A stretch of DNA of 64,000 nucleotides from Flavobacterium sp. N502540 (lineage in GTDB: Bacteria; Bacteroidota; Bacteroidia; Flavobacteriales; Flavobacteriaceae). Shown one piece after another: positions 51,103-58,641 of this stretch. The number at the start of each line of letters is the position of its first letter. The stretch's first letter is position 1. The position numbers were made by a program, and so were the translations under genes. The notes beneath the pieces are model-generated. The model saw only the letters and a list, made by a program, of their open reading frames with translations. It was not told the origin of the DNA and ran no database searches. The DNA lies in contig NZ_CP110012.1 of NCBI RefSeq assembly GCF_025947365.1, forward strand, positions 3,906,001 to 3,970,000, read 5' to 3'.

Positions 51103-51999
51103 CTATATCTCTTTTTCCATGTGCTGTTTAAGCGATGATTTGAGCTGATCCAGAAAAATACTTTTGCTTTCAGTCCTGTCTTTCATCCTGTGGAACGCGT
51201 GATGGACATCACCGAGCTGTATCCTGAAAAGCAGCTGGAAAACCATACTTATTTTGCGAATGCCAGCTTTTCCATGAGAAATGCTTCCCGACGCATGAAG
51301 TGCATAAATTAATTCGATTAAGGCATTCTTTGAATCTGTCCAGAAAAAGTCTCTGTTTGCTGTATTTCCGTCTGAAAAAATGGCGGTCTGCTGGGTGTCA
51401 GGTTCAATTTTAGAAACGAGGTAACTGTGAAGAAGTTCGTTGGCAATTATACGAGCTACCTTATAATCATAATAGGTGGAAAATTGTGTGTCAATTTCAA
51501 AAACAAAACTATTGACTCCCTCATGAAGGTCTATTTTTCCCCGACAAAAAAAATGGTGATCCCATTCGGTTCTTCCCGTGCGGTAGTAGCGATAAAAATC
51601 AGTGTTATAAAAGTGCTCTTTATATTCCTGCTTAAGGAGATTAAGCTCATTGGAAAAATATTTATGATGCATTTTTCCAGTTACAACCGGGCATGATGCT
51701 TCAATTCGAAAAACTTTATTATAGAAAATCAGTTTTCCCAGTATCTGGGGTTTGATACTTTTAAAAAAATTAATCTCTTCATTTTCATCGGAGAATCCTT
51801 TTTCTAAAACATTTTTTTTAACCGTACTAAGCAAGTTTCGAAGCACGGTAGTCATGTGGTAGGATTTTTCAATTATATGTTCAGGGTCTAAGCTGAATTC
51901 CTGTTCTGCTTTTCGAATAACCTGAAGTGCGTTCTCACATGTCGATCTTATCATGGCAACAGAATTTAGATTTATTTGAACAAGTAAAAGCATGGGCAT
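51103..51999 (-). CDS. rteC: RteC-family regulator
   Basis: A 298-residue protein of the RteC family: SYHMTTVLRNLLSTVKKNVL, EEINFFKSIKPQILGKLIFY, YYRTGRTEWDHHFFCRGKID and a C-terminal helical domain (ANRDFFWTDSKNALIELIYA, GSISHGKAGIRKISMVFQLL) that acts as winged-helix DNA binder in the known structure. In CTnDOT, RteC turns on excision; rteA/rteB, which control rteC there, are not in this window. It lies 226 bases upstream of the excision operon on the same strand. Confidence 0.85.
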   Translation of the reverse strand: MPMLLLVQINLNSVAMIRSTCENALQVIRKAEQEFSLDPEHIIEKSYHMTTVLRNLLSTVKKNVLEKGFSDENEEINFFKSIKPQILGKLIFYNKVFRIEASCPVVTGKMHHKYFSNELNLLKQEYKEHFYNTDFYRYYRTGRTEWDHHFFCRGKIDLHEGVNSFVFEIDTQFSTYYDYKVARIIANELLHSYLVSKIEPDTQQTAIFSDGNTANRDFFWTDSKNALIELIYALHASGSISHGKAGIRKISMVFQLLFRIQLGDVHHAFHRMKDRTESKSIFLDQLKSSLKQHMEKEI

Positions 52000-52054
52000 T
52001 GCTGCCCAGATACATTATGACGTTACTTTTCGTTGAAAATTAAAATGTATTATA

Positions 52055-54481
52055 TCAGCGCGCAGTATTGGTTTCATTCTGCAGTGTCTGCATTAATTCC
52101 ATAGCGTAGTTATCCCAGGCTTGTACGTAAGCGACCTTGGGTATTATAGAAGCGCCAAGTTTTTTCTTCTCAAAACTTGCCGATATGCCGAAATCGATTC
52201 GTCCAATTTCAAGCTCTCGTGCTCTTTTGATTGTTTGGTACAAAAGCTGTCTGTACAAGTTGAAGCCATCGCCAGAAATGTAGTCCATGCCGATAAGTTC
52301 AGGTACATATACATTTCCTGAATTTTTATAGCAGAACATTATCCCAACGAAATTCTTTTCAGGGGCATCTTTGAAGGTAAGAATTATAAACTCCCAGTTT
52401 GGACAGCTGTTCATATTTTCAAATACTTCCCTTTTGTATGTAAAGGTATTTATAGCAAGGTTGCGTTCCTTTACGTTGCAGTATAGCTGGTACGCCCTGT
52501 TTAGTTCTTCTTTGTTGAGGCAATCTTTTATTTCAACAGCATAGAATTTTTCGTATGGCAGTATTTCCCGATTGAAATGCTGGCGTGAACGCGTAGAAAG
52601 CAGGGAACCATAATTCTCAATTGCCGGGAAGTTTTTATTTTCAATAACACATGATTCTGGCATATCGATTCTAAAATACCCTTGGTTTCTAATCATTTCA
52701 TCTAAGTGGAATCCGGTTTCAAAATCACGCAGAACGAGCATGTCGGCATCCAGCGAATTGTATGATTCCTCAAGCTTATTTAATAGCATTCTCATTGAAT
52801 GCTCTGCCAGAGGATGATCCTTATCAATATAGCAGTGCAGTCCCTCAGTAAATAATGAGCCGATACTTAATACTTTGGAAGTCATATGCATGGGATCTGT
52901 TTTTCTAATCTCTTCAAGATGCCTTGATACAGATTCTGTAGCCAGCATATCATCTTTCCAGATCCCTAACGTAAAGTAGGTCATTAAAACCACTTGCATG
53001 TTCTGGTCACGAATTATATAATAGAAAAAATCCCATTTATTGCATGGATCTTTAGCGTTTGCGAAAGTCTGCTCGAGATACTGCATTCCTTCCCAATCCA
53101 AAATATTATAAGCACCCAGATACTTGTTCCATTCCCGCTTGTCGATGTTTTCGATTGTTACTTTTTCTTCAATCTGCAGCAATTCTGTTTGCTGTTTTAT
53201 AACAGGGAGCCAAGTTTTGATGTCCATTCTGAAAGCCTGTCGTATTTTCTGGTCACTACTTCCTGTTTCTCCTACAGCTTTGTGAAAGTGGTGATCCATT
53301 GCACGGGCAAGATCTGTAATATCTTCAATTTTATTATGTGCAGATATCGTGATACGGATTCCGGTATTTTTTATAGGAACTGCCGGATAGATACCAAGGT
53401 TGAGATAAAAACCTTCAGAATAGAGACGTTTGGTAAAATTATAAGCAGTAGCAGGTGTTCCCATTCCAAGAAAAAAGACGGGAGAGTCGTTATCAGAGAC
53501 TAGGGGCAGACTGCTTTTTGAAAGCAGCGTGCTGAAATGGGCTGTTTTTTTGGCAAGTTTAGCTTGGTGGTTATAGATTTCCGTAGAGAGATGGATGTCG
53601 CACGATGCGATTGCGGCGGCAACTGATGCAGGTTCAAGCTGAGCTGAGAAGGTAAGAGGACCGCCAAAAGTTTTAATCTTTTCGCGTAATTTACGATCGG
53701 TGCAGAAAAACGTTGCACCACTGGCACCAAATGTCTTGCTCAGCGTGCTGACAACCACAATATTTTCTTCTAACGTTCCAATAGTGTCAAAGATAAAACC
53801 TGTCCCATTTTTTCCTTTCCAGCTCATTCCATGGACATCATCAAAATAGAGGTGGAGCTGCGGATACTTTCGGGCAAGGTTCAACAGCTCCTGTACCGGC
53901 GCATAATCACCGTACATAGAATAAACACCATCTGCCATGTACCAGATTTTACCCGATTTGCCGCCTAACATCCGAATCTTATCTTCAAGCATTTCGAGGT
54001 TATTATGGCGTATCATCTCCACTGGTATTCCCCTAAGCTTAAGAACCTGACAAGCATTCTGCACACTCCAATGCGCCTGATGGTCTAGAATTACTGCATC
54101 TTCATCTCTTATCAGGGTTGGGATAATTGCCATATGTCCCAAGGTACTGTTCTTAGTTATGATTGGGGGTATATTGTACATCTGCTCAATCTTGCTTTCC
54201 AGTTCAGCATATAAGGGATGGGAAAGATAAGTTTTAGAAAGCGGGAACTGCGTTCCATAATTAGTAATGGCGCTTATTGCGGCCTCTTTTAGCCTTTTGT
54301 CCTGTTCCAGTCCAAGATATCCTGTAGTTCCGAAATGGAGCATTTCGCTTCCGTTAATTTTTATGCTTCGCCCATTAAGATATTCACCTTCAGCGTAAAG
54401 GTGTAATATGCCTTTTTCTTTTGCATTTGAAAAAACGGTGTCAACTGTATCAATAAAATTGTTGTGCTTTATTTTAGCCAT
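52055..54481 (-). CDS. PLP-dependent alpha-oxoamine synthase-like enzyme fused to a GNAT-like acyltransferase
   Basis: An 808-residue two-part protein. Residues 40-400 are a fold-type I PLP enzyme of the KBL/AONS/serine palmitoyltransferase group: FGTTGYLGLEQ, DHQAHWS, DDVHG (D214, D215, H217) and the PLP lysine K249 in STLSKTFGASG. AONS-type enzymes join an amino acid to an acyl thioester with loss of CO2. The C-terminal part, about 620-800, resembles GNAT-type N-acyltransferases (FVGIMFCYKNSG, YRQLLYQTIKRARELEIGRI). A fusion could make an acylated amino-ketone lipid or signal. Substrates are unknown. It lies beyond rteC as cargo, and diverges from the regulatory genes on the right. Confidence 0.75.
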   Translation of the reverse strand: MAKIKHNNFIDTVDTVFSNAKEKGILHLYAEGEYLNGRSIKINGSEMLHFGTTGYLGLEQDKRLKEAAISAITNYGTQFPLSKTYLSHPLYAELESKIEQMYNIPPIITKNSTLGHMAIIPTLIRDEDAVILDHQAHWSVQNACQVLKLRGIPVEMIRHNNLEMLEDKIRMLGGKSGKIWYMADGVYSMYGDYAPVQELLNLARKYPQLHLYFDDVHGMSWKGKNGTGFIFDTIGTLEENIVVVSTLSKTFGASGATFFCTDRKLREKIKTFGGPLTFSAQLEPASVAAAIASCDIHLSTEIYNHQAKLAKKTAHFSTLLSKSSLPLVSDNDSPVFFLGMGTPATAYNFTKRLYSEGFYLNLGIYPAVPIKNTGIRITISAHNKIEDITDLARAMDHHFHKAVGETGSSDQKIRQAFRMDIKTWLPVIKQQTELLQIEEKVTIENIDKREWNKYLGAYNILDWEGMQYLEQTFANAKDPCNKWDFFYYIIRDQNMQVVLMTYFTLGIWKDDMLATESVSRHLEEIRKTDPMHMTSKVLSIGSLFTEGLHCYIDKDHPLAEHSMRMLLNKLEESYNSLDADMLVLRDFETGFHLDEMIRNQGYFRIDMPESCVIENKNFPAIENYGSLLSTRSRQHFNREILPYEKFYAVEIKDCLNKEELNRAYQLYCNVKERNLAINTFTYKREVFENMNSCPNWEFIILTFKDAPEKNFVGIMFCYKNSGNVYVPELIGMDYISGDGFNLYRQLLYQTIKRARELEIGRIDFGISASFEKKKLGASIIPKVAYVQAWDNYAMELMQTLQNETNTAR

Positions 54482-54732
54482 TTTTTATAAGGTTTTTAAG
54501 TTTTAGAATTATTATTTTTTAAATATCTGAAAAACAGACATCTAAAATTCCTTATAAAATTTGAAAGTACTTTTATTGACAGATATTTTACTCCCAATAT
54601 GGCAAGGGTAATTCCCGATTTAACAACAAATTAGTGTGTTCTGCAAGAAATAATCCACAATTGACAATTAGAATGTTTCTTAATCTTTATATTTTTGTTA
54701 AATTACAACCCTTTATTAAAAACTGATAGGAC
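54482..54732. promoter_or_regulatory. Divergent promoter region
   Basis: A 251-base AT-rich spacer between the PLP-enzyme gene (minus) and the STAS-like gene (plus). TATTTTTG at about 54690-54697 fits the Bacteroidetes -7 box (TAnnTTTG) for the plus-strand gene; no -33 box sits at the right distance. ATATCTGAAAAACAGACAT (about 54523-54541) is an imperfect inverted repeat and a possible operator. Confidence 0.35.
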
Positions 54733-55116
54733 ATGATTGCGGCACATGAATCTTATGAGAATCGAAATGCGAGGTTTTGGATTGAAAAGGGAATTCTTTT
54801 TTTCGAATATAAACCCAATACTGCAATTGATTTAGAAGTCGCTATGCGTGTTGTAGCTGACAGGATTGCATTTCAAAATGAGAGACTTCTTCCTGTGTTC
54901 TGTGATACCAGGGGCATAGCCTCAATTGACAAAGCAGCCAGAGACTATCTGGCTAAATCTGGATCTCTGCTTGCAAAAGCAGTCGCATTGATTGGCAGTG
55001 AAAACGTTTCAATGACGATGAGCACTTTTTATCTGGAAATCAGTAAGCCCTCTGTGCCTACCCAAATTTTTACTATTGAGCAGGAAGCACTGGATTATCT
55101 TAAAGGCTTTCTATAG
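54733..55116 (+). CDS. STAS/DUF7793-like regulatory protein
   Basis: A 127-residue soluble protein: FWIEKGILFFEYKPNTAIDL, then VAMRVVADRIAFQNERLLPV and a C-terminal IFTIEQEALDYLKGFL. The layout (a short strand pair, helix, then VFCDTRGIASIDKAAR) resembles STAS-like proteins of the type now called DUF7793, common in Flavobacteriia next to PAS regulators. Likely a signalling partner of the next gene, 45 bases downstream. Confidence 0.6.
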   Translation: MIAAHESYENRNARFWIEKGILFFEYKPNTAIDLEVAMRVVADRIAFQNERLLPVFCDTRGIASIDKAARDYLAKSGSLLAKAVALIGSENVSMTMSTFYLEISKPSVPTQIFTIEQEALDYLKGFL

Positions 55117-55161
55117 AAACAGATCTAACTAAGCAGACTTATATATATAAAATCAGGACCG

Positions 55162-56106
55162 ATGAAGAGACCCCACAATCGCCAGCGGCTAGTATCCATG
55201 CACAAGATGTTATTTGAAATAGCACGGGGCAACTTCAATGGTCATATTCCCCTTAGTAGTTATGACGACGAAATTGAAACCCTGGTGGTTCTGGTAAATA
55301 TGGTCGCCGAAGAACTTAAAGAGTCTGCCTTTCATTCCGGTTTTGTGAATCCCTATATTACCCACAGGATGGTAACACCTGCAACTTTTATTTTAGATGA
55401 ATACCATTCCATAAAAAATGTAAATCAGGGCGCATTGGAAATTTTAGGTTATAATGCAGCAGAAATGCTAAGACGCCCGATACAGGATTTCTTAAGCGAT
55501 GACTTCAGCAGTATGTCTGATATTGAGAGAAAAGAATTGGAAGAAATGCTTTTATCAGGGGAAATCATTACACTGAATTTTATAACACTAAAAAAACTGA
55601 TTGTAACCGCGGAGTGTTCCGTATCGAGATTATCGGATGGTAAGTTTACCGTACTTAGTTTTGTGGCTCCCTTTCTTCAGGTTAATGAAGCTGCTTCGGA
55701 ATCATTTGAAATTAAATTAAACAGGCATTCTAATTTCAAACAAACTGATGCACGCCTAATACAGCGGGTTTACGATTATGTATTAGCTAATTTGAGTGAA
55801 CCATTACCATCCGTTAAGGAACTGGCAAGACAGTTCGGTACAAATGATTTTAAACTCAAAGACGGATTCAGGCATTTTTTCCATACAAGCGTCTACAAGT
55901 TTTATACAGAGCAGCGCCTAAAAAGGGCTTACCTTATGATAGAGCAGACCGATATTCCCCTGAAGAATATTTCTTTTATGAACGGTTTTAACAGCTATCC
56001 TAATTTTTCTAAATCATTCAAAAAGCAGTTTGGATTTTCTCCTAAAGAACTCGGCAGAGGTAAAACAGGTGGTCTTTTATCACTTGATGAGTTTAATCCT
56101 TCATAG
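55162..56106 (+). CDS. PAS-domain AraC-family transcriptional regulator
   Basis: A 314-residue protein. A HAMP-like N-terminus (IARGNFNGHIPLSSYDDEIE) is followed by a PAS domain (about 70-175, ATFILDEYHSIKNVNQGALE, ILGYNAAEML) and a C-terminal AraC HTH pair (about 205-300: SVKELARQFGTNDFKLKDGF, LKNISFMNGFNSYPNFSKSF, FKKQFGFSPKEL). It is cytoplasmic, with no membrane segment. It probably senses a small molecule through PAS. Targets may be the divergent PLP-enzyme gene or the following MauE/DUF6520 genes; this is inferred from position. Confidence 0.85.
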   Translation: MKRPHNRQRLVSMHKMLFEIARGNFNGHIPLSSYDDEIETLVVLVNMVAEELKESAFHSGFVNPYITHRMVTPATFILDEYHSIKNVNQGALEILGYNAAEMLRRPIQDFLSDDFSSMSDIERKELEEMLLSGEIITLNFITLKKLIVTAECSVSRLSDGKFTVLSFVAPFLQVNEAASESFEIKLNRHSNFKQTDARLIQRVYDYVLANLSEPLPSVKELARQFGTNDFKLKDGFRHFFHTSVYKFYTEQRLKRAYLMIEQTDIPLKNISFMNGFNSYPNFSKSFKKQFGFSPKELGRGKTGGLLSLDEFNPS

Positions 56107-56186
56107 TTAATTTTTGCTCCCGATAGTATAAGTGTTATAAGTTTGGAATTCAGAATTTTACATTGTGAAATTCAAAACCAACAGTT

Positions 56187-57707
56187 ATGAGACTTAATAT
56201 CAGTAGGGAATTTAAAAAATACGTAGTAGAGGTTATCTGTCTTCTTTATATGCTGCTTTTTACCTATGCCGCTGTAAGCAAGGTTTTGGACTATCATGAT
56301 TTCAGTATAAAGCTTGGTCAGTCCCCTTTGTTTAGTGCTTTTGCAGGCTGGGTAGCCATCAGTGTTCCTATGCTTGAATTGCTAATTGTTTTAATTCTTT
56401 GCTTTCCACGCTGGCGTTTAATAGGCCTCTTCGCATCGTTTTTCCTTATGGTTGCCTTTACAGCCTATATCGTTATCATACTCAATTTCAGTTCGTATAT
56501 ACCGTGCTCGTGTGGTGGAATCCTTGAGAATATGAGCTGGAATGAGCACCTAATTTTTAATATAGTATTTGTAGTTCTGGCAGTTATTGCAATGTTATTA
56601 CATGACCCGAAGGAGAATCTGTGGCTGGCAAGAATCAAACCATTATATTTTTATTTTATCATGATCCTGGCGGCAGTACTTAGCATCATGGCTGTTGCTA
56701 TTTTATATTTAATATCGGAAGATATAATACATAACCGCAACACTTTTGTAAGGAGATTTAATTCGCACGCTCAGCCAGAATATAATACTTATGATCTTGG
56801 TTTGAACTCTTTTTATTTTGCCGGAATTAACCGCGATACGATATATCTTGGAAATGTAACCACACCGCTTTTTATTACCAAAATTGACACGGGATTTACA
56901 AAACAAAACCGTGTTAAAACAGAACTGGATCAACCCAATCTGCCTTTTGGAGATCTTCATATCAAAGTGAGTCCTCCGTATTTTTTTGTCACTGATGGAA
57001 CAGTTCCTGCAATTTTTTCAGGAAAGACAAAGGATTGGAAAGCGCGAAAAAAGCAAGGTCAGGTACCTTTTTTTACGTTGGCAGATCCTATTGATTCCCT
57101 GCATATTGCCATGCGACTTACAAGCCTAACTAAAAAACAAAATACCCTGGCCGTGTATGGTTTGAATCAAGGAAAACTCTTGTCAGAGAACACCAGAATA
57201 CTTGAAAGGCAGCAGGATGGTATTTTTGATACAGATGGGATGTTGTGGTTTAACGACAAGCTTAACGCTGTGAACTATATTTATTTTTACAGAAATGAAT
57301 TTCTGAGTGCTGATCGTAAAATGCAGCTCCTAACTAAAGGAAAAACCATAGACACAGTGCGTAGAGCTGAAATAAAAGTGGCAGAGCTATCCGCTGGTGA
57401 CAGGCAAATGGCAAAACCTCCTTTAGTCATCAATAAGGCTTCGACCGTCTATGGGAACCTGCTTTTTATCAAATCAAAACGTATTGGAAGGTATGAAGAT
57501 AAAAATATGCTAAAAGACGCCTCTATTTTGGATGTATATAACCTCAATGATGGCAGCTATATTTCAAGTATATACATTTATCATGTCAATGGTGAAGAAA
57601 TGACAAATTTCAGAGTTGCAGCCAACAAAATTTATACGATATCAGGAAGATACTTAAGTGTAGTTAAACTGAGCCCAAAGATCACCAATGCTTATACTAT
57701 TAAATAA
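56187..57707 (+). CDS. MauE/DoxX-like redox membrane protein with extracytoplasmic beta domain
   Basis: A 506-residue protein. Residues 13-140 form four membrane helices of MauE/DoxX type (YMLLFTYAAVSKVLDYHDFS) with CSCGG at 107-111 in an extracytoplasmic loop, a possible thiol-disulfide relay pair. A fifth helix lies near 150-172. The C-terminal 330 residues are beta-rich and probably periplasmic, with repeats such as LGLNSFYFAGINRDTIYLGN, perhaps a propeller. It is followed by two DUF6520 cysteine peptides; MauE-type proteins assist disulfide formation, so a role in folding these peptides is likely but inferred. Confidence 0.75.
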   Translation: MRLNISREFKKYVVEVICLLYMLLFTYAAVSKVLDYHDFSIKLGQSPLFSAFAGWVAISVPMLELLIVLILCFPRWRLIGLFASFFLMVAFTAYIVIILNFSSYIPCSCGGILENMSWNEHLIFNIVFVVLAVIAMLLHDPKENLWLARIKPLYFYFIMILAAVLSIMAVAILYLISEDIIHNRNTFVRRFNSHAQPEYNTYDLGLNSFYFAGINRDTIYLGNVTTPLFITKIDTGFTKQNRVKTELDQPNLPFGDLHIKVSPPYFFVTDGTVPAIFSGKTKDWKARKKQGQVPFFTLADPIDSLHIAMRLTSLTKKQNTLAVYGLNQGKLLSENTRILERQQDGIFDTDGMLWFNDKLNAVNYIYFYRNEFLSADRKMQLLTKGKTIDTVRRAEIKVAELSAGDRQMAKPPLVINKASTVYGNLLFIKSKRIGRYEDKNMLKDASILDVYNLNDGSYISSIYIYHVNGEEMTNFRVAANKIYTISGRYLSVVKLSPKITNAYTIK

Positions 57708-57721
57708 AAACGACCACTACA

Positions 57722-57773
57722 ATATACCCGGCCGGTATCAGGGGAAGGCTGAAAACCTGAAAGAGAGTAAGCC
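57722..57773 (+). promoter_or_regulatory. Leader copy 1: hairpin plus H-type pseudoknot
   Basis: ATACC/GGTAT hairpin, then TCAGG (57738-57742) with CCTGA (57756-57760), whose loop carries AGGCT (57746-57750) able to pair with AGCCT (57770-57774). The nested-crossing pairs make an H-type pseudoknot 23 bases upstream of the first DUF6520 ATG. About 40 bases are identical in copy 2. Compact pseudoknots in leaders are typical of small riboswitches; no known class was recognised. Confidence 0.5.
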
Positions 57774-57796
57774 TCAATTATTAATTTTTTATTATT

Positions 57797-58060
57797 ATGA
57801 AAAGAGCAATTTTACCTGCGCTTGTGATTGTTTTGGCAGTAACAAGTGCATTTACCACAACTGCTGCTTCAAAAAGTACAGCAGCGATAGTAGAAGGATA
57901 TTTACCTCATAATGTTGAAGGAACTAATTGTGAGTTAAAAGATGACTGTCAAACAATAAACACTGGTGCATTTTGCCGTGTCGGCCAGTCTCCTTCAGGG
58001 CAACGTTTGTATATTATGAACGAGAATGATGAGTGTCTTAGAGTAGGTTACAAACCTTAA
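57797..58060 (+). CDS. DUF6520-family secreted four-cysteine peptide, copy 1
   Basis: An 87-residue precursor. A signal peptide (MKRAILPALVIVLAVTSAF, cut near TTTA) gives a mature peptide of about 63 residues with four Cys: NCELKDDC, FCRVGQSPSG and NDECLRVGYKP. The C-x6-C...FCRV...LY...C-L pattern is that of DUF6520, a Bacteroidetes family of unknown function. Two disulfides are likely in the periplasm or outside. It is a tandem paralogue of the gene 263 bases downstream and sits behind a MauE-like protein. Confidence 0.78.
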   Translation: MKRAILPALVIVLAVTSAFTTTAASKSTAAIVEGYLPHNVEGTNCELKDDCQTINTGAFCRVGQSPSGQRLYIMNENDECLRVGYKP

Positions 58061-58085
58061 TTTAATTTGAAAACCTAATCTAAAA

Positions 58086-58121
58086 AAGCAATGCAGGCCC
58101 ACTGGGACTGCATTGTTTATT
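58086..58121 (+). terminator. Terminator or attenuator after DUF6520 copy 1
   Basis: CAATGCAG (58089-58096) pairs with CTGCATTG (58108-58115), with inner CCC/GGG, followed by TTTAT. The same hairpin design follows copy 2, so the duplication included gene, leader and terminator. Confidence 0.65.
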
Positions 58122-58249
58122 TAGTACTGAAGATACTTTCGATTCTTTTGGATAACATTCTGGACATGTCAAGAATTTGTCTTAGGTCTATAATATTTTC
58201 TTTTCCAAGTCGCCCAAAAACCTATCGATTCAAACTTTTGCGGTATATG

Positions 58250-58302
58250 ATATACCCGGCCGGTATCAGGGGAAGGCTGAAAACCTGAAAAAAGAGTAAG
58301 CC
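58250..58302 (+). promoter_or_regulatory. Leader copy 2: hairpin plus H-type pseudoknot
   Basis: Repeats copy 1: ATACC/GGTAT hairpin, TCAGG (58266-58270) with CCTGA (58284-58288), and GGCT (58275-58278) with AGCC (58299-58302). Differences fall in the A-rich connector, where one base is added, so the paired parts are kept. It lies 21 bases before the second DUF6520 ATG. Confidence 0.5.
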
Positions 58303-58323
58303 GCAACCATAAATCTTATAATT

Positions 58324-58587
58324 ATGAAAAGAGTAATTTTACCAGTGCTTGTGATTGTTTTGGCAGTGACAAGTGCATTTACCACAGCAGATGCTTTAAA
58401 AATTAAACAAGCATTGGTGGAAGGATATATAGCCCATAATGCAGAAGGAACCGATTGTGAGCTAATAGAGGAATGCAGTACAATTAATACAGGAGCATTT
58501 TGCCGTGTCGGACAGGTTCCTTCGGGACAGCGTTTGTATATTATGAATGATGATGACCACTGTCTTAGAATCGGTTATAAACCTTAA
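58324..58587 (+). CDS. DUF6520-family secreted four-cysteine peptide, copy 2
   Basis: An 87-residue precursor about 75% identical to copy 1. The signal peptide is nearly identical (MKRVILPVLVIVLAVTSAF). The mature part differs mostly between residues 24 and 55, while GAFCRVGQ-PSGQRLYIMN and the four Cys positions are kept. The same-length paralogues show selection to preserve structure. A diversified middle would suit a variable recognition surface, or relaxed drift after duplication. Confidence 0.78.
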   Translation: MKRVILPVLVIVLAVTSAFTTADALKIKQALVEGYIAHNAEGTDCELIEECSTINTGAFCRVGQVPSGQRLYIMNDDDHCLRIGYKP

Positions 58588-58612
58588 TTTAATCTAAAAC
58601 TAACTTAAAAAG

Positions 58613-58639
58613 CAATGCAGTCCGAATTGGACTGCATTG
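58613..58639. terminator. Bidirectional terminator between DUF6520 copy 2 and the S9 peptidase
   Basis: Perfect 11-base arms CAATGCAGTCC (58613-58623) and GGACTGCATTG (58629-58639) with a 5-base loop, A-rich on the left and TTTTATTTT on the right. The S9 peptidase gene on the minus strand ends at 58642, so the hairpin serves both genes. Confidence 0.8.
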
Positions 58640-58641
58640 TT

